Positions 57,448 to 64,000 of a DNA stretch of 64,000 nt are shown in pieces. Made by a program: the position numbers and the translations under genes. The stretch covers positions 3,390,001-3,454,000 of the forward strand of contig NZ_CP114887.1 of NCBI RefSeq assembly GCF_028747805.1, written 5' to 3'. The notes beneath the pieces were generated by a model. It saw only the letters and a program-made list of their open reading frames with translations, made no database searches and was not told where the DNA came from. Source of the DNA: Solibacillus daqui. GTDB taxonomy: Bacteria > Bacillota > Bacilli > Bacillales_A > Planococcaceae. Every line of letters begins with the position of its first letter. Within the stretch, counting starts at the first letter, position 1.

Positions 57448-57589
57448 TGCATACGCTAATTTATAATGACTTCAAATGCAGTTGAGTGCATTACACAACT
57501 CTACATAATGAAAAGCCATTTCGCGCCAAATGATTCTTCTCTTCTAATGTAGATTTAATTGGGAAATTACCTTTAACAATCCACGAACA

Positions 57590-57626
57590 AAAAGTGTACA
57601 GAAAGTTATTAGCTTTCCGTACACTC
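57590..57626 (-). terminator. Terminator of the SASP-like gene
   Basis: AGTGTACAGAAAG and CTTTCCGTACACT pair with one mismatch; the minus strand continues into T5. The gap 57448-57589 shows no gene. Confidence 0.75.
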
Positions 57627-57632
57627 TTCCAT

Positions 57633-57818
57633 TTAGAAGTTATTGTTCCGTTTTGCAAATTGCGTGTTGCGTTGCTCTTGCTTTTGTTTTTGGCGTTGTT
57701 GCTCTACTTTCCCGAAGCTTTCTTCACGCCCAAATTCTTCACGTTTTGCGGGCTCATTGTTTTTTGCTGGATTATTTACGTTTGATTGACGATTGCGATT
57801 ATTTTCATTACGCTTCAT
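57633..57818 (-). CDS. Probable gamma-type small acid-soluble spore protein (sspE position)
   Basis: A 61-residue, Asn/Gln/Arg/Lys-rich, low-complexity protein (MKRNENNRNRQSNVNNPAKN...). The part reading EEFGREESFGKVEQQRQKQKQEQ recalls one FGTEFASETNAQQVRKQNQQ repeat of SspE. It lies next to mutY and near ygaC, where sspE lies in B. subtilis. Gamma SASPs are amino-acid stores in spores. The match is weak and only one repeat is present, so the assignment rests partly on synteny. ATG 57818 follows GGAGGTGA. Confidence 0.5.
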   Translation of the reverse strand: MKRNENNRNRQSNVNNPAKNNEPAKREEFGREESFGKVEQQRQKQKQEQRNTQFAKRNNNF

Positions 57819-57877
57819 ATGTTTGTCACCTCCACGCCCATTATTGTGGACGGATGGTACATAAATTATGCATAGAG

Positions 57878-58936
57878 CTACTTTATTTTACCCCAAATTT
57901 TTAACATTGGGACTGGCATAGGTAATTGCTCAATTTGCTCTTTTGTAAAAAATTTCATATTTTTTGGTAATTGTTCTGGGGCTTTCAAGCAGTCGACTAA
58001 ATAGCTGTCAATCAGCCACTTTAAATGAGAAAAAACATGCTTAAAGCTGTCAATTGGTACGGCAAGTTTATCGTCTAACACAAGATTATATTGTTGCTGT
58101 GCTTGCGCAAATGAGTTTGCATCTTTTACACGTTCAATCATGACAAATTGCCACATATTAGCGAGTAACCCTGTCTCCGCGCGTTTTTCCATTAGAAAAC
58201 GCCCTGCCGAGTCTCGAATGACCAGTACATCAAAATCGATATTTTTCGTTTTTACTTTTTTAGATTTCACTGGTAGCGTTGTTGGGTCTCCCTCTTGAAA
58301 CGCTGTGCAGTAATCACGAACTGGACATAACAAGCATTTCGGTGAAGTTGGTGTACAAATGAGCGCTCCAAGTTCCATTAATCCTTGGTTGAATGCCGAT
58401 GTATTTTCAGGGTCTATTAATTCCATCACCGCATCTTCAAAAATCTTTTTTGTTTTCGGAAGTGCTATATCGGCATCTATGTTTAGCACCCTACTTAACA
58501 CACGCATCACATTGCCATCGACCGCATGTTCTGGTTTGCCAAAAGCAATACTTAAAATCGCCCCCGCTGTATACGGACCCACTCCTTTTAATTTCGAAAT
58601 ATCATGGCGATTGTCTGGCACTTTACTTCCATATGTTTCAACAACTTCCCTTACACCCGCTTGTAAATTACGTACACGTGAATAATAGCCAAGACCTTCC
58701 CACATTTTTAATAGCTCTTCTTCAGCTGCATATGCTAAACTTTCAGAAGTTGGATATTTATCAATAAAGCGATTGTAATAGGGAATTACTGTATCCACCC
58801 GCGTTTGCTGTAACATCACCTCTGACACCCAAATTTTATAGGGATTCTTAGTATGACGCCATGGCAAATCACGATGCTCTTTTTTAAACCATTCGACTAA
58901 TGCCTGCCGAAATTCTGACGTATATTGATAGTTCAC
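57878..58936 (-). CDS. mutY: Adenine DNA glycosylase MutY
   Basis: Removes adenine opposite 8-oxoguanine; 352 residues. Helix-hairpin-helix LKGVGPYTAGAIL, catalytic E39 (SEVMLQQTRV) and D140 (HAVDGNVMRV), [4Fe-4S] cysteines C194, C201, C204, C210. A C-terminal NUDIX-like domain reads 8-oxoG (from about 225, MEKRAETGLLANMWQF). I chose GTG 58936 after GGAGGATAAT; TTG 58948 lies inside that site. Divergent from yfhP, as in B. subtilis. Confidence 0.95.
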   Translation of the reverse strand: MNYQYTSEFRQALVEWFKKEHRDLPWRHTKNPYKIWVSEVMLQQTRVDTVIPYYNRFIDKYPTSESLAYAAEEELLKMWEGLGYYSRVRNLQAGVREVVETYGSKVPDNRHDISKLKGVGPYTAGAILSIAFGKPEHAVDGNVMRVLSRVLNIDADIALPKTKKIFEDAVMELIDPENTSAFNQGLMELGALICTPTSPKCLLCPVRDYCTAFQEGDPTTLPVKSKKVKTKNIDFDVLVIRDSAGRFLMEKRAETGLLANMWQFVMIERVKDANSFAQAQQQYNLVLDDKLAVPIDSFKHVFSHLKWLIDSYLVDCLKAPEQLPKNMKFFTKEQIEQLPMPVPMLKIWGKIK

Positions 58937-59052
58937 ATTATCCTCCAAAAATTCGATTTTATTTCACGTAAAAAGGGTATATTATAATGATAAATACTAT
59001 TGTTAATTAATTCCGTCTATAAACGTTTTTGTCTATGAGAGGATGATTCATT

Positions 59053-60042
59053 TTGGATTCAGGTACACATTTTGTTATGGGTATTGCTCTTGGTGGTCTT
59101 GCGCTTGCTGACCCTGTTGTAGCTAGCCATCCAATGACGTTTGCTGCAGTTATGGCAGGTACAATCATCGGGCAACAGGCACCTGATATTGATACGGTTT
59201 TAAAATTGCGCAATAACGCTATTTATATTCGCCATCATCGTGGCATCACGCATTCCATTCCTGCTGTTCTTATATGGCCACTGCTTATTACAGGCGTTTT
59301 AGCGCTAGTATTACCTTCCTCAGACATTTTCCATGTTTGGCTTTGGACACAACTTGCTGTGTTTCTACATGTATTTGTCGATATTTTTAATGCTTATGGT
59401 ACACAGGCTTTACGCCCGTTCTCTAAAAAATGGGTAGCTCTTGCCGTCATCAATACATTCGATCCGTTTATTTTTGGGATTCACTGCCTAGGCATTCTAT
59501 TATGGATATTTGGTGCAGACCCTGTCGTTACATTTAGTATCATGTACTTTATTATCGTGCTTTACTATATTTTACGCTTTTCTTTACAAAAAGCGGTTAA
59601 ATCGGCTGTCCACCGTGAAATTAAAGACGAAGAATTTGTTATTGTCGCTCCGACAATGAAATTTTTCCAATGGAAAGTCGCCGCAAAATCAAAAACACAT
59701 TTCTATGTAGGACGTTCATATCGTCGTACAGTAAATATTTACGATAAATTTAAAATCGAGCCAATTCCTAAAACGGCACTTGTAACAGCTGCATTAAAAG
59801 ATCCCAATATCGATGCTTTTTTATCATTTTCTCCTATTCATCGTTGGGAAATCGCAGAGATTGAAAATGGATTGTCGGAATTACGATTAATCGATTTGCG
59901 TTATCGTAGTAATGACCACTATCCTTTTGTGGCAGTTGCACACTTAGATCAAGATTTAAATATCGTCAACTCATATACTGGCTGGATTTTCAGTGAAGAA
60001 AAGTTAATGAAAAAGCTACAAATTGGCGCCGGCAACGAATAG
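59053..60042 (+). CDS. yfhP: YfhP, metal-dependent hydrolase-like membrane protein (DUF457)
   Basis: A 329-residue protein. The N-terminal part has the LexA-independent YdjM/DUF457 pattern MDSGTHFVMG and RHHRGITHSIPAVLIWP with conserved His/Asp, and about four membrane helices to residue 180. A soluble C-terminal domain follows. In B. subtilis YfhP is a repressor-like membrane protein linked to sporulation-delay gene control; its role here is uncertain. The start is TTG 59053 after AGAGGATG. Confidence 0.88.
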   Translation: MDSGTHFVMGIALGGLALADPVVASHPMTFAAVMAGTIIGQQAPDIDTVLKLRNNAIYIRHHRGITHSIPAVLIWPLLITGVLALVLPSSDIFHVWLWTQLAVFLHVFVDIFNAYGTQALRPFSKKWVALAVINTFDPFIFGIHCLGILLWIFGADPVVTFSIMYFIIVLYYILRFSLQKAVKSAVHREIKDEEFVIVAPTMKFFQWKVAAKSKTHFYVGRSYRRTVNIYDKFKIEPIPKTALVTAALKDPNIDAFLSFSPIHRWEIAEIENGLSELRLIDLRYRSNDHYPFVAVAHLDQDLNIVNSYTGWIFSEEKLMKKLQIGAGNE

Positions 60043-60046
60043 AAAT

Positions 60047-60091
60047 GAGGGTGTGTTAAAAGCCATGAGCTTTTAACACACCCTCTTTTTT
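60047..60091 (+). terminator. yfhP terminator
   Basis: GAGGGTGTGTTAAAAGC and GCTTTTAACACACCCTC around CATGA, then T6: a perfect 17-bp stem. Confidence 0.95.
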
Positions 60092-60187
60092 CGTGGATAG
60101 TTATACATAAGTTCATTAATTACATCCACATAAAAAAAGACACCAACTCGCACTATTTTCATGCTATTTGAGTTTTTCTACTATTAT

Positions 60188-60457
60188 TTAATTTAACGTG
60201 TCATCACTGTCATTTAGTAAATCAGCATATTTCGGATTTTTTGCGGCAAATAAATGTAATTTGTCGCCGTAGCTCTCTATTAATTGGCTTACTAATTTCG
60301 CTGTATATTCCATTCCACGATAGTCAACACCCGCTTTGGCAGAAGTGGATTCGAAATCACTGCATAATAATTCTACCCACGTACGTGCACGACTTGTTGG
60401 TAATTCGGGATTTTTCTCCAATAATTGCTCAGTTAACTTTTGATAGTACGCTTCCAT
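60188..60457 (-). CDS. yfhJ: YfhJ (WVELL family) small protein
   Basis: An 89-residue helical protein with the family signature ARTWVELLCSDFE at about 24-36. The function is unknown; B. subtilis yfhJ lies in the same recX-yfhH block. ATG 60457 lies 1 bp after the yfhH stop, with AAAGAGGGGAAG inside the end of yfhH as ribosome site. Last gene of the operon recX-yfhH-yfhJ. Confidence 0.9.
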   Translation of the reverse strand: MEAYYQKLTEQLLEKNPELPTSRARTWVELLCSDFESTSAKAGVDYRGMEYTAKLVSQLIESYGDKLHLFAAKNPKYADLLNDSDDTLN

Positions 60458-60458
60458 C

Positions 60459-60788
60459 TTACTTCCCCTCTTTCATCGGACGTAAAAGTGAAACTGGTAA
60501 TGCTTCTTCAAAACGGTCTGAACCTAAACGGTGCCCCCATGCAAAGCGGCCTTTTAAACGATCTACTTGGAAAAACTCACCTGGTGCACCCGTAAGACGA
60601 TACATTTCTCCTGGAACAATCGTAGAGAGATCCACTAAATACGCTTCCGCCATTAATGCTTTACGCTCATAAACCGCGTATTCATTGACGATTCCTAACT
60701 GCTCAGCTTTACGCGCTTGCTCACGTAAGTTCGCAATTTCTTGACGTAATTCTGCTTCTGACATTTGATTATATGTTAATTCATTCAT
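60459..60788 (-). CDS. yfhH: YfhH (DUF1811) protein
   Basis: A 109-residue protein. The helical N-terminus (MSEAELRQEIANLREQARKAEQ) is followed by a small beta-barrel (VPGEMYRLTGAPGEFFQVDRLKGRFAWGHR), the DUF1811 layout. The function is unknown. ATG 60788 overlaps the recX stop by 8 bp, so the genes are translationally coupled. Confidence 0.9.
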   Translation of the reverse strand: MNELTYNQMSEAELRQEIANLREQARKAEQLGIVNEYAVYERKALMAEAYLVDLSTIVPGEMYRLTGAPGEFFQVDRLKGRFAWGHRLGSDRFEEALPVSLLRPMKEGK

Positions 60789-61587
60789 TTTCTTGCTCCT
60801 TTTGTTCGATAAATGCTGTAATGATTTCTGACGGGAAACCTTTTTGATATAATGCCTGCTTCACCTTTTGATGCAGTTCAAAGCCTTCGAATTTATTTGC
60901 ATATTTGCGCCAAATTTTTTCACCTTGATTTTCAATTAATGTGCTCCATTCGTCTTCTTTCCGCTCTAATGTTAATCGCTCTAACACATCGTTTACTATG
61001 CCGTATGAATAGCCTTTACGCAACAGAACATCTTGAATTTTTTGCTTTACTTGAGTGGGTGTTTTATTGTCGTTAGAACGAATCGCCTTTTCTGCTAGTT
61101 CCATCGCAAGCTGTAGCTGTTCATCGTGACCATAAGAATTCAATACTTCTTGCTGCAAATCTTTGGCAATCCCTTTTTTCATTAGATCTTGGCGAATCGC
61201 AGCTGGTCCTTTTTTGGCCGTACGCTTCCTCGTTTCGAGTAATGCCTTCGAATAGCTTTCATCATTCAAAAAGCCGAGGCGATTTAATTTGTGAATCGCT
61301 TCTTGTATTACTGCTTCCCCATGTCCTAATTGCAATAGCTTTTGCTTTACTTCATGCTCACTACGCATTTGGAAACTTAAAAAGCCTATTGCCTTATTAA
61401 ATGCTTTTGCGATTTCATCTTCATATTGTATTTCATCAATTTCGAATTGCTCAAGTACTTTGCCTTTTTGCAGACCAAATTTAATCAGTGTACCTTCATC
61501 GACTGCAAATGCATACTCTTCATTCAAATATATATTGTAACGGTCTTGATTACGCTTTTGGCGACTAATTTTCGTAATAGCTCGCAA
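60781..61587 (-). CDS. recX: Recombination regulator RecX
   Basis: A 268-residue modulator of RecA filaments built of repeated three-helix units: SEHEVKQKLLQLGHGEAVIQEAI, RLGFLNDESYSKALLETRKR, KGPAAIRQDLMKKGI. The large Gram-positive form has a beta N-terminal part (ITKISRQKRNQDRYNIYL). TTG 61587 is chosen because GAGGTG lies 6 nt upstream; GTG 61596 is inside that site. First gene of the operon. Confidence 0.92.
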   Translation of the reverse strand: MRAITKISRQKRNQDRYNIYLNEEYAFAVDEGTLIKFGLQKGKVLEQFEIDEIQYEDEIAKAFNKAIGFLSFQMRSEHEVKQKLLQLGHGEAVIQEAIHKLNRLGFLNDESYSKALLETRKRTAKKGPAAIRQDLMKKGIAKDLQQEVLNSYGHDEQLQLAMELAEKAIRSNDNKTPTQVKQKIQDVLLRKGYSYGIVNDVLERLTLERKEDEWSTLIENQGEKIWRKYANKFEGFELHQKVKQALYQKGFPSEIITAFIEQKEQENE

Positions 61588-61696
61588 AATGTACACCTCG
61601 CTTTACTACACATACCTTTTCTTTTAGTATACATCTTTTTACTTTGAGTTTCATTGCACAGTATACTGAATATAAGACATTTAGAGGAGGGATACT

Positions 61697-62596
61697 ATGA
61701 AAATTGCAATTGCTGGTGGTACGGGAATGGTTGGTCGAAAATTAACAGAGCTACTTCAAGCCAAAGGACATGAAATTCTAATTTTAACGCGTGGAAATTC
61801 TCGAATGGAAAATAATATACGCTATGTACAGTGGCTAACACATAATGCAAAGCCCGAATTACAGCTTGAACATTTAGATGCCTTTATTAATTTGGCTGGA
61901 GTGTCATTAAATGAAGGTCGATGGACAGAGCAGCAAAAGCAAAAAATTTATAATAGCCGCATGGATTCAACTACTGAAGCATTGCGTATTATGCAAGCTG
62001 TTGTACATAAACCTTCTGTTTACATCAATGCAAGTGCAGTCGGCATTTATCCAGTATCAGAAAATGCTGTTTATACAGAACACTCCTCTGAAAAAGCTGG
62101 CGATTTTTTAGGTACAGTTGTGGATCATTGGGAACAAAAAGCTACTCTGGCCGAAAAATTAGGAATCCGTACGTGCTTAACGCGTTTTGGGGTTATTTTA
62201 GCAAAAGGTGAAGGTGCATTACCGATGATGGTGTTTCCTTATCAGTTAGGTATTGGTGGAACGATTGGTTCTGGTAGGCAGTGGCTTAGCTGGATTCATA
62301 TTGATGATGTGGTACGTGCCTTGTTATTCGTTATCGAACATGACAAATTACGTGGGCCAATTAATTTTACGACACCAAATGTTAAACGCATGAAAGCTTT
62401 TGGACAAGCAATTAGTAAAGCATTGCATCGCCCACATTGGTTTCCTGTTCCAAGCATTGCACTTAAATTAGCGCTTGGCGAAAAAAGTATCCTCGTATTA
62501 AAAGGTCAGCATGTTTTACCTGAAAAATTACTAAATGCAAATTTCACATTTAACTACGCTTCTGTAGAAGATGCGATCCGTGATTTGTATCAGTGA
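61697..62596 (+). CDS. TIGR01777-family epimerase-like protein (YfhF)
   Basis: A 299-residue extended short-chain dehydrogenase-like protein (SDR39U1 type). N-terminal Rossmann GGTGMVGRKLTELL, NLAGVSLNEGRWTEQQK, active-site-region SAVGIYP and C-terminal DUF1731 part (FPVPSIALKLALGEKSILVL). Reaction unknown; B. subtilis YfhF lies in the same neighbourhood. ATG 61697 follows TTAGAGGAGGG. Its stop is immediately followed by the pdaA control region. Confidence 0.9.
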   Translation: MKIAIAGGTGMVGRKLTELLQAKGHEILILTRGNSRMENNIRYVQWLTHNAKPELQLEHLDAFINLAGVSLNEGRWTEQQKQKIYNSRMDSTTEALRIMQAVVHKPSVYINASAVGIYPVSENAVYTEHSSEKAGDFLGTVVDHWEQKATLAEKLGIRTCLTRFGVILAKGEGALPMMVFPYQLGIGGTIGSGRQWLSWIHIDDVVRALLFVIEHDKLRGPINFTTPNVKRMKAFGQAISKALHRPHWFPVPSIALKLALGEKSILVLKGQHVLPEKLLNANFTFNYASVEDAIRDLYQ

Positions 62597-62623
62597 ATAA
62601 AATTACCGTTTCCACGCAACCTA
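62595..62623 (+). promoter_or_regulatory. Candidate sigma-G promoter of pdaA
   Basis: GAATA at 62595-62599 and CAACCTA at 62617-62623, 17 bp apart, resemble the sigma-G boxes (GHATR, CATNHTA), with one deviation in the -10. pdaA of B. subtilis is a known forespore sigma-G gene. Confidence 0.5.
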
Positions 62624-62659
62624 CCTGTAACAAATCTGCCAAAGGAGGTTGCTTTTTTT
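62616..62659 (+). terminator. yfhF terminator that includes the pdaA ribosome site
   Basis: GCAACCTACCT at 62616-62626 pairs (one bulged A) with AGGAGGTTGC at 62643-62652, then T7. The right arm is the Shine-Dalgarno of pdaA and the left arm overlaps the predicted sigma-G -10. Confidence 0.75.
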
Positions 62660-62660
62660 C

Positions 62661-63446
62661 GTGAAAAAACATGTTATTGGAATGGCGTTCGTACTCGTCG
62701 TCACCCTAATTTCCTATATGACCGTTGCAAAGGCCGAGGAATTCCATTGGGGCTTTAAGCCAAGTCGTAATGCAGAGCCAGTTGAAATTGGCGAACCGTT
62801 AGAAAGTTTACTCGATAATTACGGGGCCGTTTACAAAGGGGATGCATCCAAAAAGGTTATTTACTTAACGTTTGATAACGGCTATGAAAACGGCTTTACC
62901 GAAAGTATTTTAGACACATTAAAAGCCGAGAAAGCACCAGCGACCTTTTTCTTAACGGGTCATTATTTAACGAGTGCGACCGATTTAGTAAAAAGAATGA
63001 TTGCGGACGGTCACACAATTGGGAATCACTCAGATGGTCACCCAAATATGGCCAAATTATCAGCTCAGGAAATGAAAGAAGAATGGTTTGGCTTTGATGA
63101 AAAGCTCTATGAGTTAACTGGTGTTGATCGTACCTATTATGCCCGACCACCCGAAGGAATATTTAATGAACAAGTATTAAAAGTCGGCAATGAGGTCGGT
63201 TATCGTCATATTTTTTGGTCAATTGCCTTTAAAGATTGGCTAAAAGATGAGCGTCGCGGCTATGAATATGCGTATAATGCCCTAATGAATCAGCTACACC
63301 CAGGGGCGATTATTTTAATGCATACGGTTGCGCAAGATAATGCCGAAGCGCTGCCAAAATTTATAAAAGAGGCAAAGGCGCAAGGGTATACGTTTGGCTC
63401 GCTTGATGATTTAGTGCTCGAATATGAGCAAGTGATGCCATACTAG
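62661..63446 (+). CDS. pdaA: N-acetylmuramic acid deacetylase PdaA (spore cortex)
   Basis: Removes acetyl groups from muramic acid, needed to make the muramic-delta-lactam of spore cortex and hence for germination. 261 residues: signal peptide (HVIGMAFVLVVTLISYMTVAKA), then a NodB domain in which the usual TFDDG is TFDNGYENG (69-78), as is typical of PdaA. Metal histidines are H123 and H127 (GNHSDGH); RPPEG and ILMHT follow. GTG 62661 lies after AAAGGAGGTTG; the TTG 12 nt upstream is inside it. Confidence 0.94.
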   Translation: MKKHVIGMAFVLVVTLISYMTVAKAEEFHWGFKPSRNAEPVEIGEPLESLLDNYGAVYKGDASKKVIYLTFDNGYENGFTESILDTLKAEKAPATFFLTGHYLTSATDLVKRMIADGHTIGNHSDGHPNMAKLSAQEMKEEWFGFDEKLYELTGVDRTYYARPPEGIFNEQVLKVGNEVGYRHIFWSIAFKDWLKDERRGYEYAYNALMNQLHPGAIILMHTVAQDNAEALPKFIKEAKAQGYTFGSLDDLVLEYEQVMPY

Positions 63447-63511
63447 AACCAAGTGACGTTCCTTTTCTTTCAAGTCGTTGTCCGCTATAATGAAATGATG
63501 AAGAAAAACGA

Positions 63512-63544
63512 TTCAACTCGCGCTAACCTTTAGTGCGAGTTGAA
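63512..63544. repeat. Inverted repeat before rlmD-like gene
   Basis: TTCAACTCGCGCTAA and TTAGTGCGAGTTGAA pair with a single G-T position and a 3-nt loop. No T-tract follows, so it is either a weak pdaA terminator or a leader stem of the next gene. Confidence 0.6.
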
Positions 63545-63565
63545 GTATTTAAAGGACGTGTAAAC

Positions 63566-64000
63566 TTGAGTGAAGTAAAAATGGAAGTCGGGCAAAAGTT
63601 CCCGTTAACGATAAAACGCCTTGGCATTAATGGTGAAGGTGTTGGATTTTATAAACGTAACGTCGTATTCGTAAAAGGTGCGATTCCTGGAGAAGAAGTA
63701 ACAGTCAAATTAACAAAAGTATCACCTAAATTCGCAGAGGCTGAAATTTTAAACATTCGTAAAGCTAGTGAATTTCGTCAAGAAGCACCATGCTCAGTGT
63801 ATGCAGATTGCGGTGGCTGTCAATTACAGCATATGACATATGAAGCACAGCTTGCCAATAAACGCGATATCGTCGTACAAGCATTTGAAAAGTACGCAAA
63901 AGAAATCGCAGAAACAACGGAAATTCGTCCAACACTTGGTATGGAAAATCCTTGGAACTACCGTAACAAATCACAATTCCAAGTACGAAAAGAAGGCAAA
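63566..64000 (+). CDS. 23S rRNA (uracil-C5)-methyltransferase, RlmD/RumA family (5' part)
   Basis: Partial: 145 codons, cut by the window end. An N-terminal TRAM domain ([28 protein letters not shown] split over residues 17-44) is followed by the Fe-S cysteines C76, C82 and C85 ([10 protein letters not shown]), as in RlmC/RlmD. The start is TTG 63566 after AAAGGACG. Catalytic domain lies outside the window. B. subtilis has a homologue near pdaA. Confidence 0.9.
   Translation, partial: MSEVKMEVGQKFPLTIKRLGINGEGVGFYKRNVVFVKGAIPGEEVTVKLTKVSPKFAEAEILNIRKASEFRQEAPCSVYADCGGCQLQHMTYEAQLANKRDIVVQAFEKYAKEIAETTEIRPTLGMENPWNYRNKSQFQVRKEGK

Noticed and set aside
62649..62660. TTG start four codons upstream for pdaA
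   Set aside because: It lies inside the Shine-Dalgarno hairpin; the GTG at 62661 gives a normal signal peptide and spacing.

Overview
The window is a low-GC Gram-positive chromosome segment from an endospore-forming member of the Bacillales. Most gene families and much of the gene order match Bacillus subtilis: yhcX-yhcY-yhcZ, yheA-yheB-yheE, and a long block yfhF, recX, yfhH, yfhJ, yfhP, mutY, an sspE-position gene, ygaC, ygaD, ygaE, gsaB, bcp, perR, ygzB, ygxA, rRNA operon, trnD-type tRNA cluster. Sporulation-linked genes (pdaA, spo0M, a SASP-like gene) are present. AT-rich codon use, frequent TTG/GTG starts and a family of palindromic intergenic repeats suggest Planococcaceae (Solibacillus/Lysinibacillus type). 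The genus is an inference and is not proven here.

Layout. 1-5.7 kb: an FAD dehydrogenase, then serA behind a T-box leader whose specifier reads UCC (Ser), then a secreted SH3/NodB deacetylase. 5.7-18.5 kb: mostly minus-strand housekeeping genes. These include a zinc-ribbon membrane protein with a perfect CodY box, a HAD phosphatase, a ComEC-like lipoprotein plus DUF3006, hemZ, yheA/yheB, a CNNM/CBS protein, an AirSR/YhcYZ-like two-component system with a four-cysteine GAF domain, and the GNAT-nitrilase fusion YhcX. 18.6-31.4 kb: the bdbC/thioredoxin pair, a RluA synthase followed by a roughly 735-bp tandem duplication, aldo-keto reductase, acyl-CoA ligase, a VOC dioxygenase, spo0M, trmL, queG, B3/4-domain protein and an S66 peptidase. 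31.4-39.3 kb: nagB, sixteen tRNAs, then 5S, 23S and 16S rRNA, all reading leftward from two promoters near 39.15-39.29 kb.

39.3-45.8 kb: ygxA, ygzB, perR with a near-consensus Per box, bcp, a 2-hydroxyacid dehydrogenase, gsaB and ygaE. 46-51.6 kb: a five-gene dipeptide/oligopeptide ABC operon under an exact CodY box, sitting between genes that adjoin in B. subtilis. 51.8-64 kb: ygaD, ygaC, a PadR-HAAS-DUF4097 operon, a small repeat-rich zone with a decayed duplicated small gene, then sspE-like, mutY, yfhP, yfhJ, yfhH, recX, yfhF, pdaA and the start of a 23S rRNA uracil methyltransferase cut by the window end.

I see no phage, transposase, CRISPR array, secretion system or obvious defence system. 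The window is mainly core chromosome. Its interest lies in regulatory architecture (an overlap of terminator, sigma-G promoter and Shine-Dalgarno at pdaA; CodY boxes; the T-box), small genes below the usual length cutoff, two fresh tandem duplications with decay, and dispersed palindromic repeats. No clearly new biological system is evident.
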